The position numbers and the translations under genes are program-made. The notes below the pieces were generated by a model that was given only the letters and a program-made list of their open reading frames with translations, did no database searches and had not been told where the DNA came from. Of a DNA stretch of 64,000 nucleotides, positions 1-13,400 are shown one piece after another (the first letter of the stretch is position 1; each line of letters starts with the position of its first letter). The DNA is from Chromobotia macracanthus (Eukaryota; Chordata; Actinopteri; Cypriniformes; Botiidae). The stretch is from NCBI GenBank assembly GCA_036877525.1, contig JAZGTH010000087.1, forward strand, positions 1,647,501 to 1,711,500. Direction: 5' to 3'.

Positions 1-1
1 T

Positions 2-904
2 ACAAATGACAAGGCTGATAGAGACCAGAAGGCCCAAGTTACGACACCCAGCCCGATTAACACTCCCAATTCTATCAGTAGCCCAAAGGTCTTGTCCCCA
101 CGACAGCCCCGTTCCAGGAGTCCACTTAGTCCCACAACATCTGAAAACTTCAACTGGCCAGATGTCCGTGAGCTCTGCTCAAAGTATGCTCACTTAAGCA
201 GCTCATCTGCACAGCCACTAGCAAGCCAAAGTCGTTTGACACCAGAGAGGGTGTTTGAAAGTGGTCCAAAAAGACGTTCTAGTTGTTCTACCAGCTTACT
301 CAACTCTAATGGCTTTTCGGATCCTTTAACTTACAAGTCCCATTTAGGAAGGGAAACGGACAATAGTCTGAATCGGACCCAGCGAGGTGGTTCTTTGGAC
401 CGTAAATTGGGTGATTTGTACCTGAGTGATCTACACAATTTTCAAAGTACAAATGCCAGCAGTGGTTATTACATCTCTGCTCAGGCCACTCTTCCTAATG
501 AGAAGATGATCATTGTGATTGAGAAAGTTCCAGAAACAACACCACCCAGAGAGCAGCCGACAACAGAGTCAACGAGACAGGAAATAAAGACAGATGGAAT
601 GGACGACAGCTACGTGCAAATTCGTTCACCAACTTCCCACGAGAAGCTTTCATTCGTGGCTGTCTTTGACCGCTGCCGGGCCTATCAGGAGTCAGAGGAG
701 CACCGTCTGAGGGAAGAAGAGGGGGGGTCTAGAGCAGGGCAGTTGCCTACGATTGAGAGGCGTAAAGAGCTTGAGAAAGCTCCATCCTCTTGCCAACACT
801 TAGATGAGGCCCTTAAAAATGCAGTGGATTCTGGGAAAAAGGCTGATGCTAGTCAACAGAGTGTTGTCAAAAACCTCAGAGAAAAATTCCAAAACTTAAG
901 ATAG
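2..904 (+). CDS. C-terminal part of an unidentified protein, possibly PLEKHG-family Rho GEF (5' end outside window)
   Basis: An open frame runs from base 2 without a stop to TAG at 902-904, giving about 300 residues of the C-terminus of a protein whose start lies left of the window. The segment is rich in Ser, Pro, Thr and Arg and looks disordered. Visible landmarks are WPDVRELCSKYA near the start, YYISAQATLP and MIIVIEKVPETTPP in the middle, a helix-prone stretch FDRCRAYQESEEHRLREEE, and the C-terminus VVKNLREKFQNLR. This style (Ser/Pro-rich tail after a DH-PH core, with a short terminal helix) reminds me of the PLEKHG1/PLEKHG3 guanine-nucleotide exchange factors, but I cannot verify this from the tail alone and no DH or PH domain is inside the window. 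The coding assignment is strong; the family name is weak. It is convergent with cep170b. Confidence 0.8.
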   Translation, partial: TNDKADRDQKAQVTTPSPINTPNSISSPKVLSPRQPRSRSPLSPTTSENFNWPDVRELCSKYAHLSSSSAQPLASQSRLTPERVFESGPKRRSSCSTSLLNSNGFSDPLTYKSHLGRETDNSLNRTQRGGSLDRKLGDLYLSDLHNFQSTNASSGYYISAQATLPNEKMIIVIEKVPETTPPREQPTTESTRQEIKTDGMDDSYVQIRSPTSHEKLSFVAVFDRCRAYQESEEHRLREEEGGSRAGQLPTIERRKELEKAPSSCQHLDEALKNAVDSGKKADASQQSVVKNLREKFQNLR

Positions 905-1980
905 AAGGAGCCCACAGGACTGCGGTTATATTTGGGTCCTCGTGACTATTTTAAGTTACTTGTTTTAATTGTTGGCTGTGAAATATTTTCCCTTAATTCT
1001 TTTTTAAAGTCATTTACCACTGAAGGTATGAGCAGCATATATCGTACTGTAGCAGAATAAATCATGACAAATTTAAACCTTAAAATTAATTTTTATTTTA
1101 ATTGAAAATATACATTTGCCATTTTACTGGTATCTCAGACGCTGTATAATTCATGTTACCTGATACTGATATTGTAGAAGTGTAAATAAGGTTGTACATG
1201 TGTTTTTCAGTTTTATCATTCACATGTGTAGATAAATCTATATGTATTTGTCTGTCACTTTACCTAATTGTAAAGGGAAGTAATGAGCACTGTCTTTTCA
1301 AGAACGTCGGAATTTTGGCAATGATATTTACAATATGTCACGTTAGCTAAGGTTTTCACTAAAAAGGGATCAAGTCTAGTCTGTACTACAATATTAAGCC
1401 CTGGCAGAGTAGTGCGATTTCAGGCTAACAAAGACTCTTAAAGGGACCACTTGGAAGTGGGATGTTATTTTCACATTTGTAATTTGCCAATTTTACCTTC
1501 TAAATTTCTATTTGTATATTTGCTATGAACTTTACAACAGGGGAAATGCGTGTTTTTTGTAAATGTCAAACCTGGGACAAATATCGGTTTCCTCTGTAAT
1601 TGGTCTTTAATTTAGTGTGGCATTAATTTCAGTAATATTTAAACTTACCATGTTTCATTGTTGGGCGCATAACGTGCGCGGCATTAACAGCAAAATGTGT
1701 AAAAGATCACAATACAAACATAAATCTTTAAACACTGAAACAATTTTAACCATATTATTCATGCTGATAGGCTGCGTGTTCTGTACTTTCCTAAATATGT
1801 GCTGTTGAAATCATTTCTGTTATTTATTAGAATGCTGTAAATTTCCATACTGTATATATCTGACTTGAATGCAGCGAGGCGCTGGGTAATTGAATGGGGC
1901 TTTGTCTATCCTCAGAAAAATTCACAAGTTGCACATTTGATTCAGTTCACTGCATAATAAAATCAAGAAATTTTAACTCT
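905..1980 (+). other. 3' UTR of the left-edge gene
   Basis: AT-rich sequence with no convincing ORF follows the TAG at 902-904. AATAAA occurs at 1056-1061 and 1956-1961; the second, followed by a T/G-rich stretch, is the likelier poly(A) signal, giving an end near 1980. A Pumilio-type element TGTAAATA lies at 1181-1188. The boundary is inferred. Confidence 0.5.
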
Positions 1981-2490
1981 GCTTTGGGATTCCTTGTGCT
2001 TCAACTTAAAAGCTAATCAAATGTTTGCCTCTCTGTTGCCATCTCTGTTTGAAACGTAAAACTGCAGGTCACTTGAAGCTACTAAAATTTCTCAGGAAAT
2101 GGGACATGACAGCTGAAATTATAAATCATTAATATAAACTTAGTGTGGGGGGTAAGTAAGGAGACTGTTTTGAACACCGATCTGTAATGTACTTGCTCAG
2201 TAACGGTGCTTACTAAAAACAGTGAGGAAACAGCGCCTCACAATCGTCAAATCTGGGAGTCAGTCCAGACTGTAATTGAATTGCAGTTATGAGATGTCAT
2301 GAACTATCCCGATGGTTCTTAAACTTTCCTCATACTTAACAAAAATGGTTTCTCAATATGAGAATGGTCAACAACTATCACATCCCACAAAATTATATAA
2401 TTGTATAATAGCCTTTTAGCCTACCTTTCTAGAATTGTCCAGTAGACTAGTTTGTACTTAGAGCAAACAGGGAGTTCATGACTCAAATCA
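1981..2490. other. short intergenic gap between convergent genes
   Basis: About 500 bases lie between the candidate poly(A) sites of the left gene and cep170b. I see no gene, RNA or clear repeat here. Confidence 0.4.
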
Positions 2491-4486
2491 ATTTATTTCA
2501 AACGTGATAAAAAATGTAATATACTTTAGATGGTGCATAAAATTGACATTCGTTAACATTTATAAACAAAATAACAAAAAAAATGCAAGTAAACAGTGTT
2601 TCGCAAAATCAATTGGATTTGGATTTTCAGCAATACATTACATTAAACAGTACAGATATCCTACATAAATTGAAATATGAACATGGAATAATTCTGATCT
2701 CAGAAAGATGAAATGTGGACTGCCCTAGATATGATACGGACACATTTGTTTTCAGCCTCACCTCTGAGAATATGTGAATATAATTACGTTGGATAAAATA
2801 AGCTGGCAATGAATTTACAGGCCTGATATTGATGGTGACTGTATAATAAAAGCAGGAAAACGTACAGAGAGCATTGTGCTCCTGCACAAAACACAACTGC
2901 ACTCAGACACCATATCTGCTCCTCGTCAACTGCAGTACTGCTCTTTACATCACCAAACACAGCCAGTAAACATGTCTTAGCCTCGGCCCACCTTCAGTAC
3001 ATCCTGCAGACATGCACTATTTATAAAAGAATTCTTTCATTTGCAATTTACACACACACTGAACCATTCATAACACCCAACCAAAACAAAAGCAAACCGG
3101 ATGATGGTAAGCTGCTGAACCGTAAAACAATTATACAATCATTTCTTAGTGCAGATATTTATCAATATATTTTTAACTTACAGTATGTACTAAACACTAG
3201 AATTGCAAAGACTTTTTCAACATTGAGCAGCTATAAATAACAAATGCTATAAAGAAAGATTACAATTACTGACGTACAGCAGTTACAATACTAACACAGT
3301 GCAATGCAATGCAATGACAGTAGTTTGAGAGATAATGTGGTGTTGAGAGGACCCTGGTGGACAGAAAGACGTTTTGCATGTTGTTCAAACGTATTTTAAA
3401 CATTGCACAAGTTACAATGTTACACCATCTCTGACTACATTTGATTTACAGCATTAGTATACAGCTCATCTACTGACTATCCACAGAAGGTGCTGGCTGG
3501 CACACAGCATCTCTTTACTAGACAAGCCGCAAACAACAGAGCTGTGGATGTTTAAAATTTTCTAAATTACAAATTTGGGAGTGACATAAATTTGGTTTTC
3601 ATTGCTCTCACTGGTAAAAATGTAACCACTCTGATGCTTTTAAAACTTTTAAAATCACAAATATGGGAAGCAGAGTAACAATCAAACTTAAAGATAGCTC
3701 TTTATGGTTGAAAATTAACAACGACAATCACTGTTGCATACAATCAGAGAATACAGTATAATATACTGAGGCAGGGTGAAGGTAACCCGTTTTTTAACCT
3801 GTAACGCACAGTCACGACACTCCATGGCATCACACGATTCTACTGTAATCTAGCATAAATCACACACATCAACACACCTGAAACCTGTGATGTAGCGGAC
3901 AAAATAAAAAATATCAAAGGTCAATTACTTAACATTATTTGAACGCATGTTTATGTTCTGTATGGGAATTCAACAATAGCCATATCCTCAGAAGCACTGA
4001 TGTTAGATCCTAATCTTTCCTAACATTCACAATTCAAACAATCGGTAAAGGACTCATTTTTACAAAGCAGGTGATCTAACAGCTATGCCCTTGTTAACTA
4101 GTTCAGTAAAATGTCACAAGGCAAGCACTTAAAAAGTGGTGTAGATCCATCCTTTTATCTATGCTCTTAATTTGTAGCACCCAAATGCAGAAAACGACTG
4201 ACATTGTACTTTAATTAAATGCTACAAAGGTTTTAAAAAATTAAAACATAACTGACCTGATGCATGAGCACCGCACACAGCATTCACTCATTCATTCATT
4301 CAGCCATGATATACAGAACAGAAGCAAGCAGGTTACAGGTGTTGTAAATACAGTGTTAGCTACTTTTAGCTTGTGCAGTGTGTCAGCAGTCTTATAGAAA
4401 GCGAATGATCTATATTTTCACCACAAATAGTCCCACGATACTTTTACAAATACAATGTCTCCAAAGGGATGTGCAGTACTTGATGC
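2490..4486 (-). other. cep170b: 3' UTR of cep170b
   Basis: About 2 kb of AT-rich non-coding sequence follows the cep170b stop codon (TAA read on the minus strand at 4489-4487). A minus-strand AATAAA lies at 2497-2492, a plausible poly(A) signal. A short CATT repeat is present near 4283-4302. The ORFs in this stretch are short and have no homology I recognise. Confidence 0.45.
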
Positions 4487-7400
4487 TTATTTTAAATGTC
4501 GCCCTCCGTCAGGCCCACGGGGACCTCGCTTTGCACTGGCATTGGTATGAGAAGAAGGAGGACTGGTAAACTCCTTGGAAGCAGATTTGGTCTTTCCCCC
4601 AGATGCTGCCATAGAGGGCATCTTTAAGGTTCCTCCAGGTTCAACAACAGTGTTGATCACTAAGGTATGACAAAGACAAAAGTAAAATATATACTGTATA
4701 TATATTGTCATAAGCTCCAGTATGTGTAGCACAAACAGTAGTGGGTTAGGATAGTATGTAACATCAACCTAAACATCTAATGCTACTTACCCTCAAGCTG
4801 TCGCTGGACTCTTCTCAGCTCCTGGAGAATAGATGAGATTTCCTGCATGCAAGGTGATAAAAACAGATCAACAATCACAATCAACAAACACAAGAAGAGA
4901 ATAAACTCTAGAATAAATATTTGGTCACTTTAATTGATAGTTATTAGGATGTGATGTACCTTGTTGGATGTCTTAAGGATGGGAACCTCATTTTCAGCAT
5001 TGATTTTTGCCTCGATCTCCTCCCACACCTCTGTCTTGTTATGAAACAGGACTCTAAAGAGACATTCGAAACAATGTGGGTCTCATTCATCAGTCAAGTA
5101 TTGCCAGTTCTTTGCCTTCATAGTAAATTTGCATAGTAAAATTACATCTGGAACAGTTTTTGTCAAAATTACATGTACGTGTCCTGAAAAGGGTGTTGTT
5201 TTCTGTCTTGAATGTGAAAAAGTGACAAAATCACAGCCAATAAAAACACATTTTATGTTTGATATGCATCTATGAGATTTGACTGTGGGTGAGACTACCT
5301 CATACAACATAGCAAAAATTAAACTGAGAGACTAACAAACTTCTCACACTACTTGTTGTGGTTAAGGCAGCTTACGGAAAACTGATAAGGAATCACTTTT
5401 ATCACTGTATATTGGTGTTAATAACAAAGTAAGTACTTCATTTTCTCCACTAGCTGCTCTGTGTTCTCTCTGATAGCCTGTGAGAGCTGAGAGACGGGGT
5501 TCAACATTAGATTGTCCAGAATGACCTGTAATTAAAATAAAGTCAAAGATTAAAATCATGCAACTGTAGTTTATCTATAAAGTATGAGAGCCTTTGGCTA
5601 CACTGCAAAGAATCATCTTCTTAATCACTATTTTTGTCTTGTTTTCTAGTAAATACTTTCAGAAATCAAGACCAAGACAAATTCTTAATACGCAAGTTTA
5701 CATGTAAGTTTAGATATTTGTCCTGGAAGACAAGACAAAAATATCATGAAAATTATTTTTTTACAGTTTATGTCAGCTATCACTCCTTGAGTAAATGGCT
5801 AAAGGCTTAAAATGGCTTATTATTGAAATAAGTATTTGACCAATTTTGACCTCTTCACGGTTCCAGGGACGCCGTCTGGAACTGTCAGGGTCGTTCATAT
5901 TTGAGTCCTGGTCTACTGGACTAGTTGAGCCTGGTGGAACCTTCTGATAGTTCAGACTTGCCTCTGGTATATGCTGAACCAGCTGCAGAATAATCAGGGA
6001 TAGAAAGCACCAGTGAAAACATGTGGACAATGACAATGTCAGGTTAAGACTTCAGCTGGACATTAAGACATTAAGTTGAGTTTGAAAGTGCTTTTCCATG
6101 CATTAAGAAATTCCCTCATGCAAATGAAACAGCGAGGCAGCAATTTTAACAACAGGTTCCAAAGGTAAACGTCTGATAACTGCTACTCTATTAATGTCAG
6201 GTCACAGAGCAAGTGTTTGGTGATAATGAGTGATGAACTCAGCACCTGAGGTGACATGAATCTCTGTAATGATGCATATGGTCTCTGCACAAAAGAGATC
6301 AAATACAAAATGTATGCAAAAGATGTATGCGACAAAAGTGTACTCATCTTGTTATTTTTAGAACAAGTCATGAGATTTATCATGGTATCTCACCATGCTT
6401 GGTTACCTTTAGCACTTTACTCACAAATCTTTTCGCCTCACTATATTGTGCTATATAATGAGGTGAAACACAAGATTTGATGCATGTTCTGCTTCATGAT
6501 GAAAAGGAACTGGAAAGGGTCCATGTATATGATGATGTTATTTGGTCAAAACAAAAAATATTTAGGCCCACCTCCTCTCTGGTTGAGATAGTGGATGCAG
6601 GAGTATTGGGCATGGAGCCTGGGGAAGTGGTAGTTCCCATGCCTGAGGATGCCTGGGAGTCACCGTCCCCTGCTACATCATGGATTTCACGTGCAAGAAT
6701 GGCAAGATCTTTGGCCAGGTCTTGACTTAGCCTGAAGTAAATGAGCATGAAAAATGAAAAACAAAAAAGTTCTATGCTCACACATACCACCTCACTTATT
6801 AGCATATAACAGAATTACAGGATTCAGTCAGCCAAATACAGTCAAATTCAGTCAGATAACCTGGCAATCTCTGCACTATGAGTAGACCAGTTCTGGAAGT
6901 GTTCGTTCTGAGCCTCGTCCTCTTCTGTTTCCAAAGAGCCACTTTTGAGCCTCATTGGGATGCTCTTTTGTGGTGTCTGAGTCTGGGTTGAAGCTGAGGA
7001 ATGGGATCGTTTGTGTTTAGAGCTGAAGTTAGTCTCAAACTCCTCCTCTGAGCTTGAGGAATAGTCGGAATCCTTTTTCCTGCGATGGGAACCTTATGTT
7101 TAAATAAAAAAAGAATGACGTGATTCTTTGTCAGCAAGGAATCGTGTTTGTAATTTATTTTAATATCAGGGCTACAAAATTATCAGTATTTTTAATGCCA
7201 CTTGAGAAACCACTGTATAGCACTGTTGAGATTTAGAGATATCATCTGACACATACTCACCAGCTGTGCTACTGTGTTTAACCTGATTAGAACGGGTACG
7301 AGTGGAGGAATGCTTTCCTGTTGATGGAGTCCCTTTACTGGCAACCTGTCTGACCTCACCTGAAGCTCCTTTCCTTGCACTGCTACTCATCTCTGCAGGA

Positions 7401-10400
7401 CGGTTTGAAGTTCCGTTCTTGCTTGAGGTGGACTCGTTGTCACTTGGAACAGTAAAGGACCTAGTACGTTTCCGAGGCATGGCAAGAATGTCCAGCCTTG
7501 AGAGTTTCTTTACTTCAGCAGGGGTCTTAGTGTGGTCGGAGCTCTGAGATCCACGGTCTGTCTCTGCACCCTCATTGTCAGAGGCCTCACCTAGCCTGGC
7601 TCTGCGGAGCATGGAGGCACGAGTAGGTCTTGGGGCTGAAAGGCTATTGGATCGGGTCAGGACCTGATGGCTTCCTTTAGTCACTTTGTTGGGGTCCTCT
7701 TTCTGAAGGGGTGCAGTGAGTTTCTTGCGGCCATTGGACTTTGAACTTGACTCATGATCAGAAGCGTCAGTTTCAGGCCAAAGCTGTTGACCATGCTGAT
7801 TCTCTGAAAGATCCAAAGAACCACGGTTACCAGCACTGCGACGAAGCTCAAAGCGGCGAGCTAGTTCAGCTTTACTGGTATTATCTGCAGAGACGTGATT
7901 TTTATGCTTTTCTGATAGTCGCTCACGAGCTGTTGGCTGTCGCCCTTTATCTTGTGCAGATGAACTTGAAGATGTTTTTTCCTTGTGTTGGTCATTTGCA
8001 GTTGTGCGTTTTTTAAGTCCACTGACAGGAGCATTTTTACTGCTGACCATGCTTGCAGTACTGGCAGTGTCAACATCTGATTCACCAGACAGGGAGTCCT
8101 CTTGTGCAGGACAGTTCCCCTTTTTTGATTGTTGACTAGGTCCAGGTAACTTCTCTTCTGGTGACACCACAGATCTATCTGCATCTGTAGAAAAGGGAGA
8201 TGTGTCTCTGACAGCTTCCCCTGAATCCAAGCTTCTCAAAGCAGGATGACTGGAGATATGTGGCAATTTCTTGACTTGGATGTTGTCACTTGGCCTATCT
8301 TTGGTAAAACTCTCTTGTCGAACAAAGGAGGTTGAGGTCTCTTTGGTGGGCACCACATCTCTGTCATGGGTCTGAAGATTTGGGGCAGACAAGTTAGGTT
8401 TCACTGGTCGCTTAGACTCATGGCCACTCAAGTGGCGTATCAAGACAGTGGTTGGAGGCATCTTGGCAGATGAGTCTCTCTCTGGGTGTGACAGAACGGG
8501 ACTTCTAGATGTATCTGATCTGCATGAAACATCCTCAGAGCCAATATAAAATGATGTGGGTTTGGGAGTGGGTGTCGGCATCCCTCGGCTTCTGGAATGG
8601 TTTACACTTTCAGATGGGGGGCGTGCCATACTTCCTCTTTTCCCTTGGCTTTTTCCACTTCTAACAAGAATAGAGCTGTCATCTGAACGGCTGGTGTCAC
8701 TTAGACTGTCTGGGTCCAAATCGTCTTGGACACATAGCCTTTGAGTGCAGTCCTGCTGAGGTGGTGCCCTGATATCTTTCTCTGGTGGTTCATGGTCCAT
8801 GTTGGTCTCATGCCGGATCAAGATACTGGGAAGTGTGTTCTCAACTTTTTCTCCAGGTGGAACCTGGGGAAGTAATCGTCTTGTCCTTGAACCTTGGCTG
8901 CCTTCGGATTCAGAGATGTCCAAGCTGTGGCTTACCATTAATGTTACTCGGCCATCTTCAAAATTAAAACAGCGAAAGGGGTTATTAGTTGTCTTTCCTA
9001 TTTATATTCCTATCTCTTGTTTATTTATAGCAAAATAACTTTCACTGTCACTGAACATACCTCTGTCTGTAAGTCCGCCTTGGGGTGGAGTCCCCATGGA
9101 TCCTTGCATGGCCTCAGGGTCACTGTAAGTGTCTGCTAGGCTGGCCCAGCGTGAGACCCATTTAGGTCCTCCTACATCAGGATGTGCCTGAATCAAAAAG
9201 AGTAAAGGCAATTAACCATTTCATTGACTGTTCAATATGTACTTACAAAGCTAGCATAATATTTAAGGAGAGCACTGTTGTCTTGGCAGCCTGTAATTGT
9301 AATACCTGCAGGGAGCTGACTTGAGTCCCACCATGACCATGTGCTGATGTCAACATTACATCAGGGCTATGACTAAACAATGCCTGCTCATGTTTCCCGT
9401 CCTCAGTCACAGGCCTATAAACTCCAACAGTCTGACCACTGTATTCCGGTGCATCTAACACCCCAAACACCTTTAAACAGATATGTACAGATACCCTTTA
9501 CCATGATGAGTTAAAGGTTACAAGCTCTGTGCATTGTGGTAGTTGAGCCAGATGCAATGAAATCTGCACACAGCCAAAGTGTTGACAGGAAAATATTTTA
9601 ACATCAAAATAGTTAAACTTTAAAATGATCTCTGGCCTATAGCACTGGTAAAACCAACATATTACCTTCCAAATAAAACCAAGAGAAAGACTGTCACCTG
9701 GTCAATCATACTTCTAGCTTCCTCCACTTCCTTATCTTGTGACTCTGTCTCAATAGTGTAGGTACCGGCATCACTTAGACTATCCTCCTCCTCAGTCCTT
9801 GTCACCCTTGAGCACTTAGTGTCTACAACACTAACTGCCAGTGGAGAAAACTGGGGCACAGATGACTCAGCTGAGCAGATTAGGGAGGCATTAGAAGCTG
9901 CACCCCTCCCAGGAGTATGAGAAAGGACAGAGATAGGAGAAGATGCTGAGAGGAGAGACTGGGATAACGCAGGCAGTTGGGATGGAGAAGATGGGTAGGA
10001 TACAGATGAGGGTCCCGACGGCTCTGCTGGGGAAGGTAAATGAGTGTGGGATGGAGACATCATCACAGGTGGAGCAGACATGGGTGGTGGGGATGTTTTT
10101 CCTGTATCCTTCAGGAATTCCACAGCAAATTCCTGAGCTAATTTAGACTTCTTGCCCACACTTCCAAAAGGCCTGATGGTGATGGTTGGTGTGGAGCGAG
10201 ATGAGGTCTCCAAAAGTGATGTGCTTCTACTGTCTTCTGTGTTATCTCTCTTCAGTGAGCTTGACCTCTGTGAACCTCCATGCCCTGAACCTTTAAGGGG
10301 AACAGTGATTTGCTGTGTTGGAGGAACATGCCCGTGAACCGAAGCTGGCCTTTCACCATGAGCTCCACCTTTGCGTCTCTCTAGTTTGGCCTTCAAAGCA

Positions 10401-13400
10401 GAGTAGGAGTCAGCATGTGCAGCGTTGTGGGTAAAGGACTGTGAGCGCTTTTTTCTGGGATTTTCATCAAAGAACTCAATGATGAAGGCCTGCTGGGTGT
10501 GAGGCTCAGGGTGAACGGGCTTAACCTCTATCTGGGGATGAGAGGAAGCTTCCTGGACAGGATGAGCCTCACTTTCCTCAAGATCTGCTTGAGGGTGTTT
10601 AGATGGTGAGACTGATGGAGGATGATAAGATGTCTGCATGGGGATGGACTGCTGAGACCGCACTGATTTAGACGGTTCAGGTATCTTTGATTGCTCTGAT
10701 TGGTGGGACTGTAGAGATGACTGTGATTGCACTGAATGGTGAGACTTGCTGTGTTTTTCTTTCTTTACTTGGTCTTCTGAATCACTCTGGGTTCCATCTT
10801 CATGATGGTGTCCTACATGACATATTTGAAGCACAGATGATGTACAGTATGTTGACACAAACCATTTTAGAAATTCACAAATTATGCTAATAATTTTGGC
10901 ATCTTCAAATGGCACAATGCATTATTGGAAGAAAAACTTTACTATTTAATACAATTACTATTGAGAAGTACTGATAATTAAAAATAAAAAATAACTGTAA
11001 TTGCTGCAGATTCATACTAAATTATCTATTAGACTTTGACAATACTAGACATAGATATGTTTTTAGGCTACTGTGGGGCTTTCCACACTTCGTTTTGGTT
11101 AATGAAACACTTTTTCATTATGATGGCAAAGATAAACAAAACATGCAGTGTTAGAAGTGTAACGGTCCATTGTTTAGCACCAGATAACTATATATAGACA
11201 AATGTAATCATACACTTAATTAAACATTATTGAAAATAATGTTTGTAAAATCACAGAAACTTTTCCCTTCTTACTATGGTGATATTTTTTATTAAGAGAA
11301 CAATTCTGTCTTACCTTTGAGTGTCCTAATATGCATCGCTAAGTCACTCTTAGTGCTGTACACATCCTCACAGGGTGGCCGTCTGCACATCATGCTGACA
11401 TCACTGTGCACAAGCCAATCAGCTACTTTGCTTTGAGCTGACAGAACCTCTTTTGGTGTGGCTGCCAGAGTTTTACTGGGTGGCTGCTGCTTGCTGCGCT
11501 GACGTGAGGAGAACTTGGTTACGTGATCCTTGATTTTAATCTTGCCTGGCATGCAGTCATCAAACTCAATAGTGAAAGAAGCATGACTCTGGACAACTGG
11601 AGGTGTGGCAGTCAAAGAAACATTGGTATCTTTGGTCGGGATGTCCATCAGGTCTCCTGCTGGGGAACTCGGGTGAACTTGGAACTCCTTTGTTGGGATT
11701 TCAAAATAGCTGGGCTCCCGATGGTACGAGAAGACTGACATAGTCTGGCTGTCACAGATTTCCTGAACAGAACCGGTAAATTCATCCTCAGCTGTCGGGC
11801 CCTCTTTAGTAACATCTGTCAACAAACACCCACACCAAACTGTAATCATGATAATAAGTTAAATGTCTATTTGAATAACATGAAGGTCAGATGAAGGGAG
11901 GACAAGAGCTTACCTGAATGACTTTCACCTGACCGGCGTATTTCATTGTGTGTTCCCTTGTTCCCAGAGTCTTCCTCTCCCCACCATGATGGCTGGCCAT
12001 ACAGTGGTGTGGGCCGGGGTGAAGGGGGCTCTGAAAAGGTGCATTCATAAACATTATAATTGAAAAGAAAAAAACTCTTGCTAGGTCACTAAACAACAAG
12101 CAAAAACTGTTAATTTCTTTGTACAAAAGGCTAGATTTCTTTGCATTCATTTAATCAGACAAAATGCTATTTGTGAAATTCTCAAGCCATGCTCAGATAA
12201 ACTGGATAATCAGGGTTTTTCCACAAAGTTCATGCCAGCTCGAGTGCATGTCAGTAACTTATAAATGCTAATAATACAATTTAATTCAATAAATTCAATG
12301 CAAATTAGAAGTATTTTGCAAGGTGTTTTAGAATTCTGGGCCGTACTGTATTTTATAGAAAGAGCTTTTTCAGCATTGGGCTTTACAGGCTGAAAGATCA
12401 CAGAGTCATGCTGCATGGTAACAGCCAATGACTGGCCATTGATGGGACTTGTCAGTGCAGTGCCTGCAGCCCTGATCAGGATTATCTTCAGCATCTGTCA
12501 GCTGACCAGCAGGTTCAGCTGGGAGGCGTTTACAAATAAACCAGGTCACTATACTGCAGCATTACAGAGAAACAGCATAACACACTGGCTGTAGATGAAT
12601 GACAGAATTCTTGTCAGATCTTATGGATAATCTCTTATTATTTTATCACTCTTCATCCACCTTTCGTTATCACTCACCAGTGACACTCTTGCGTTCAGAG
12701 TGCTCTAATTTTGACTTTTCTTCTTGCAGATTCTGTTGTTTCCCCTCTGTGGCTTTTAGGCCCATCCGGAGATGACTGGTGTATTTCTCATGCTGAAACA
12801 ACAGGGGGCAGAAAACCAAAACAAGTAACTACATAGTCTTTAACATTATAATTTCTAATAAATATCAAATGTCACAGTATTAATAATTAAAGTTGTAATA
12901 ATCAGTAAATAATGATTAATTGTCACATTGACTAACAAAACATTTCGCTGTTTGAACATAAACATCAGATACATACACAGAGACAGAAACATACCTTCAG
13001 TGCTTCTTCAGGAACTTTATGTTGACTCTTCTCAAGAACATACACATGAGAATGTGCTCTGTGTTAAGTCAATACACCACTATTGAAATTTATACAAAGC
13101 CTAATTACACAGTTTGACAATTTATGATTTAAAAGCTGTTTTTTTTGTGACAAATAGACAATAGTGGCAGCATTCATCTGACTGAAATAAATCAATTGCC
13201 TTTTATCTGATGTTTGGTGGGGAGTTGATCTAAAATGAATGATACCACAACAATATACAAAACAGGTGCATTAATTGTAGCAGTGTGGATAGATCAGACT
13301 GACCTGATTCAAGCTAATACATGAACAGACTGCAAACAGGTTGTCTAAGGCTGCGATTATAAATGTAATGTATATTCTGCACACTCTTTATGTCTGCTTA

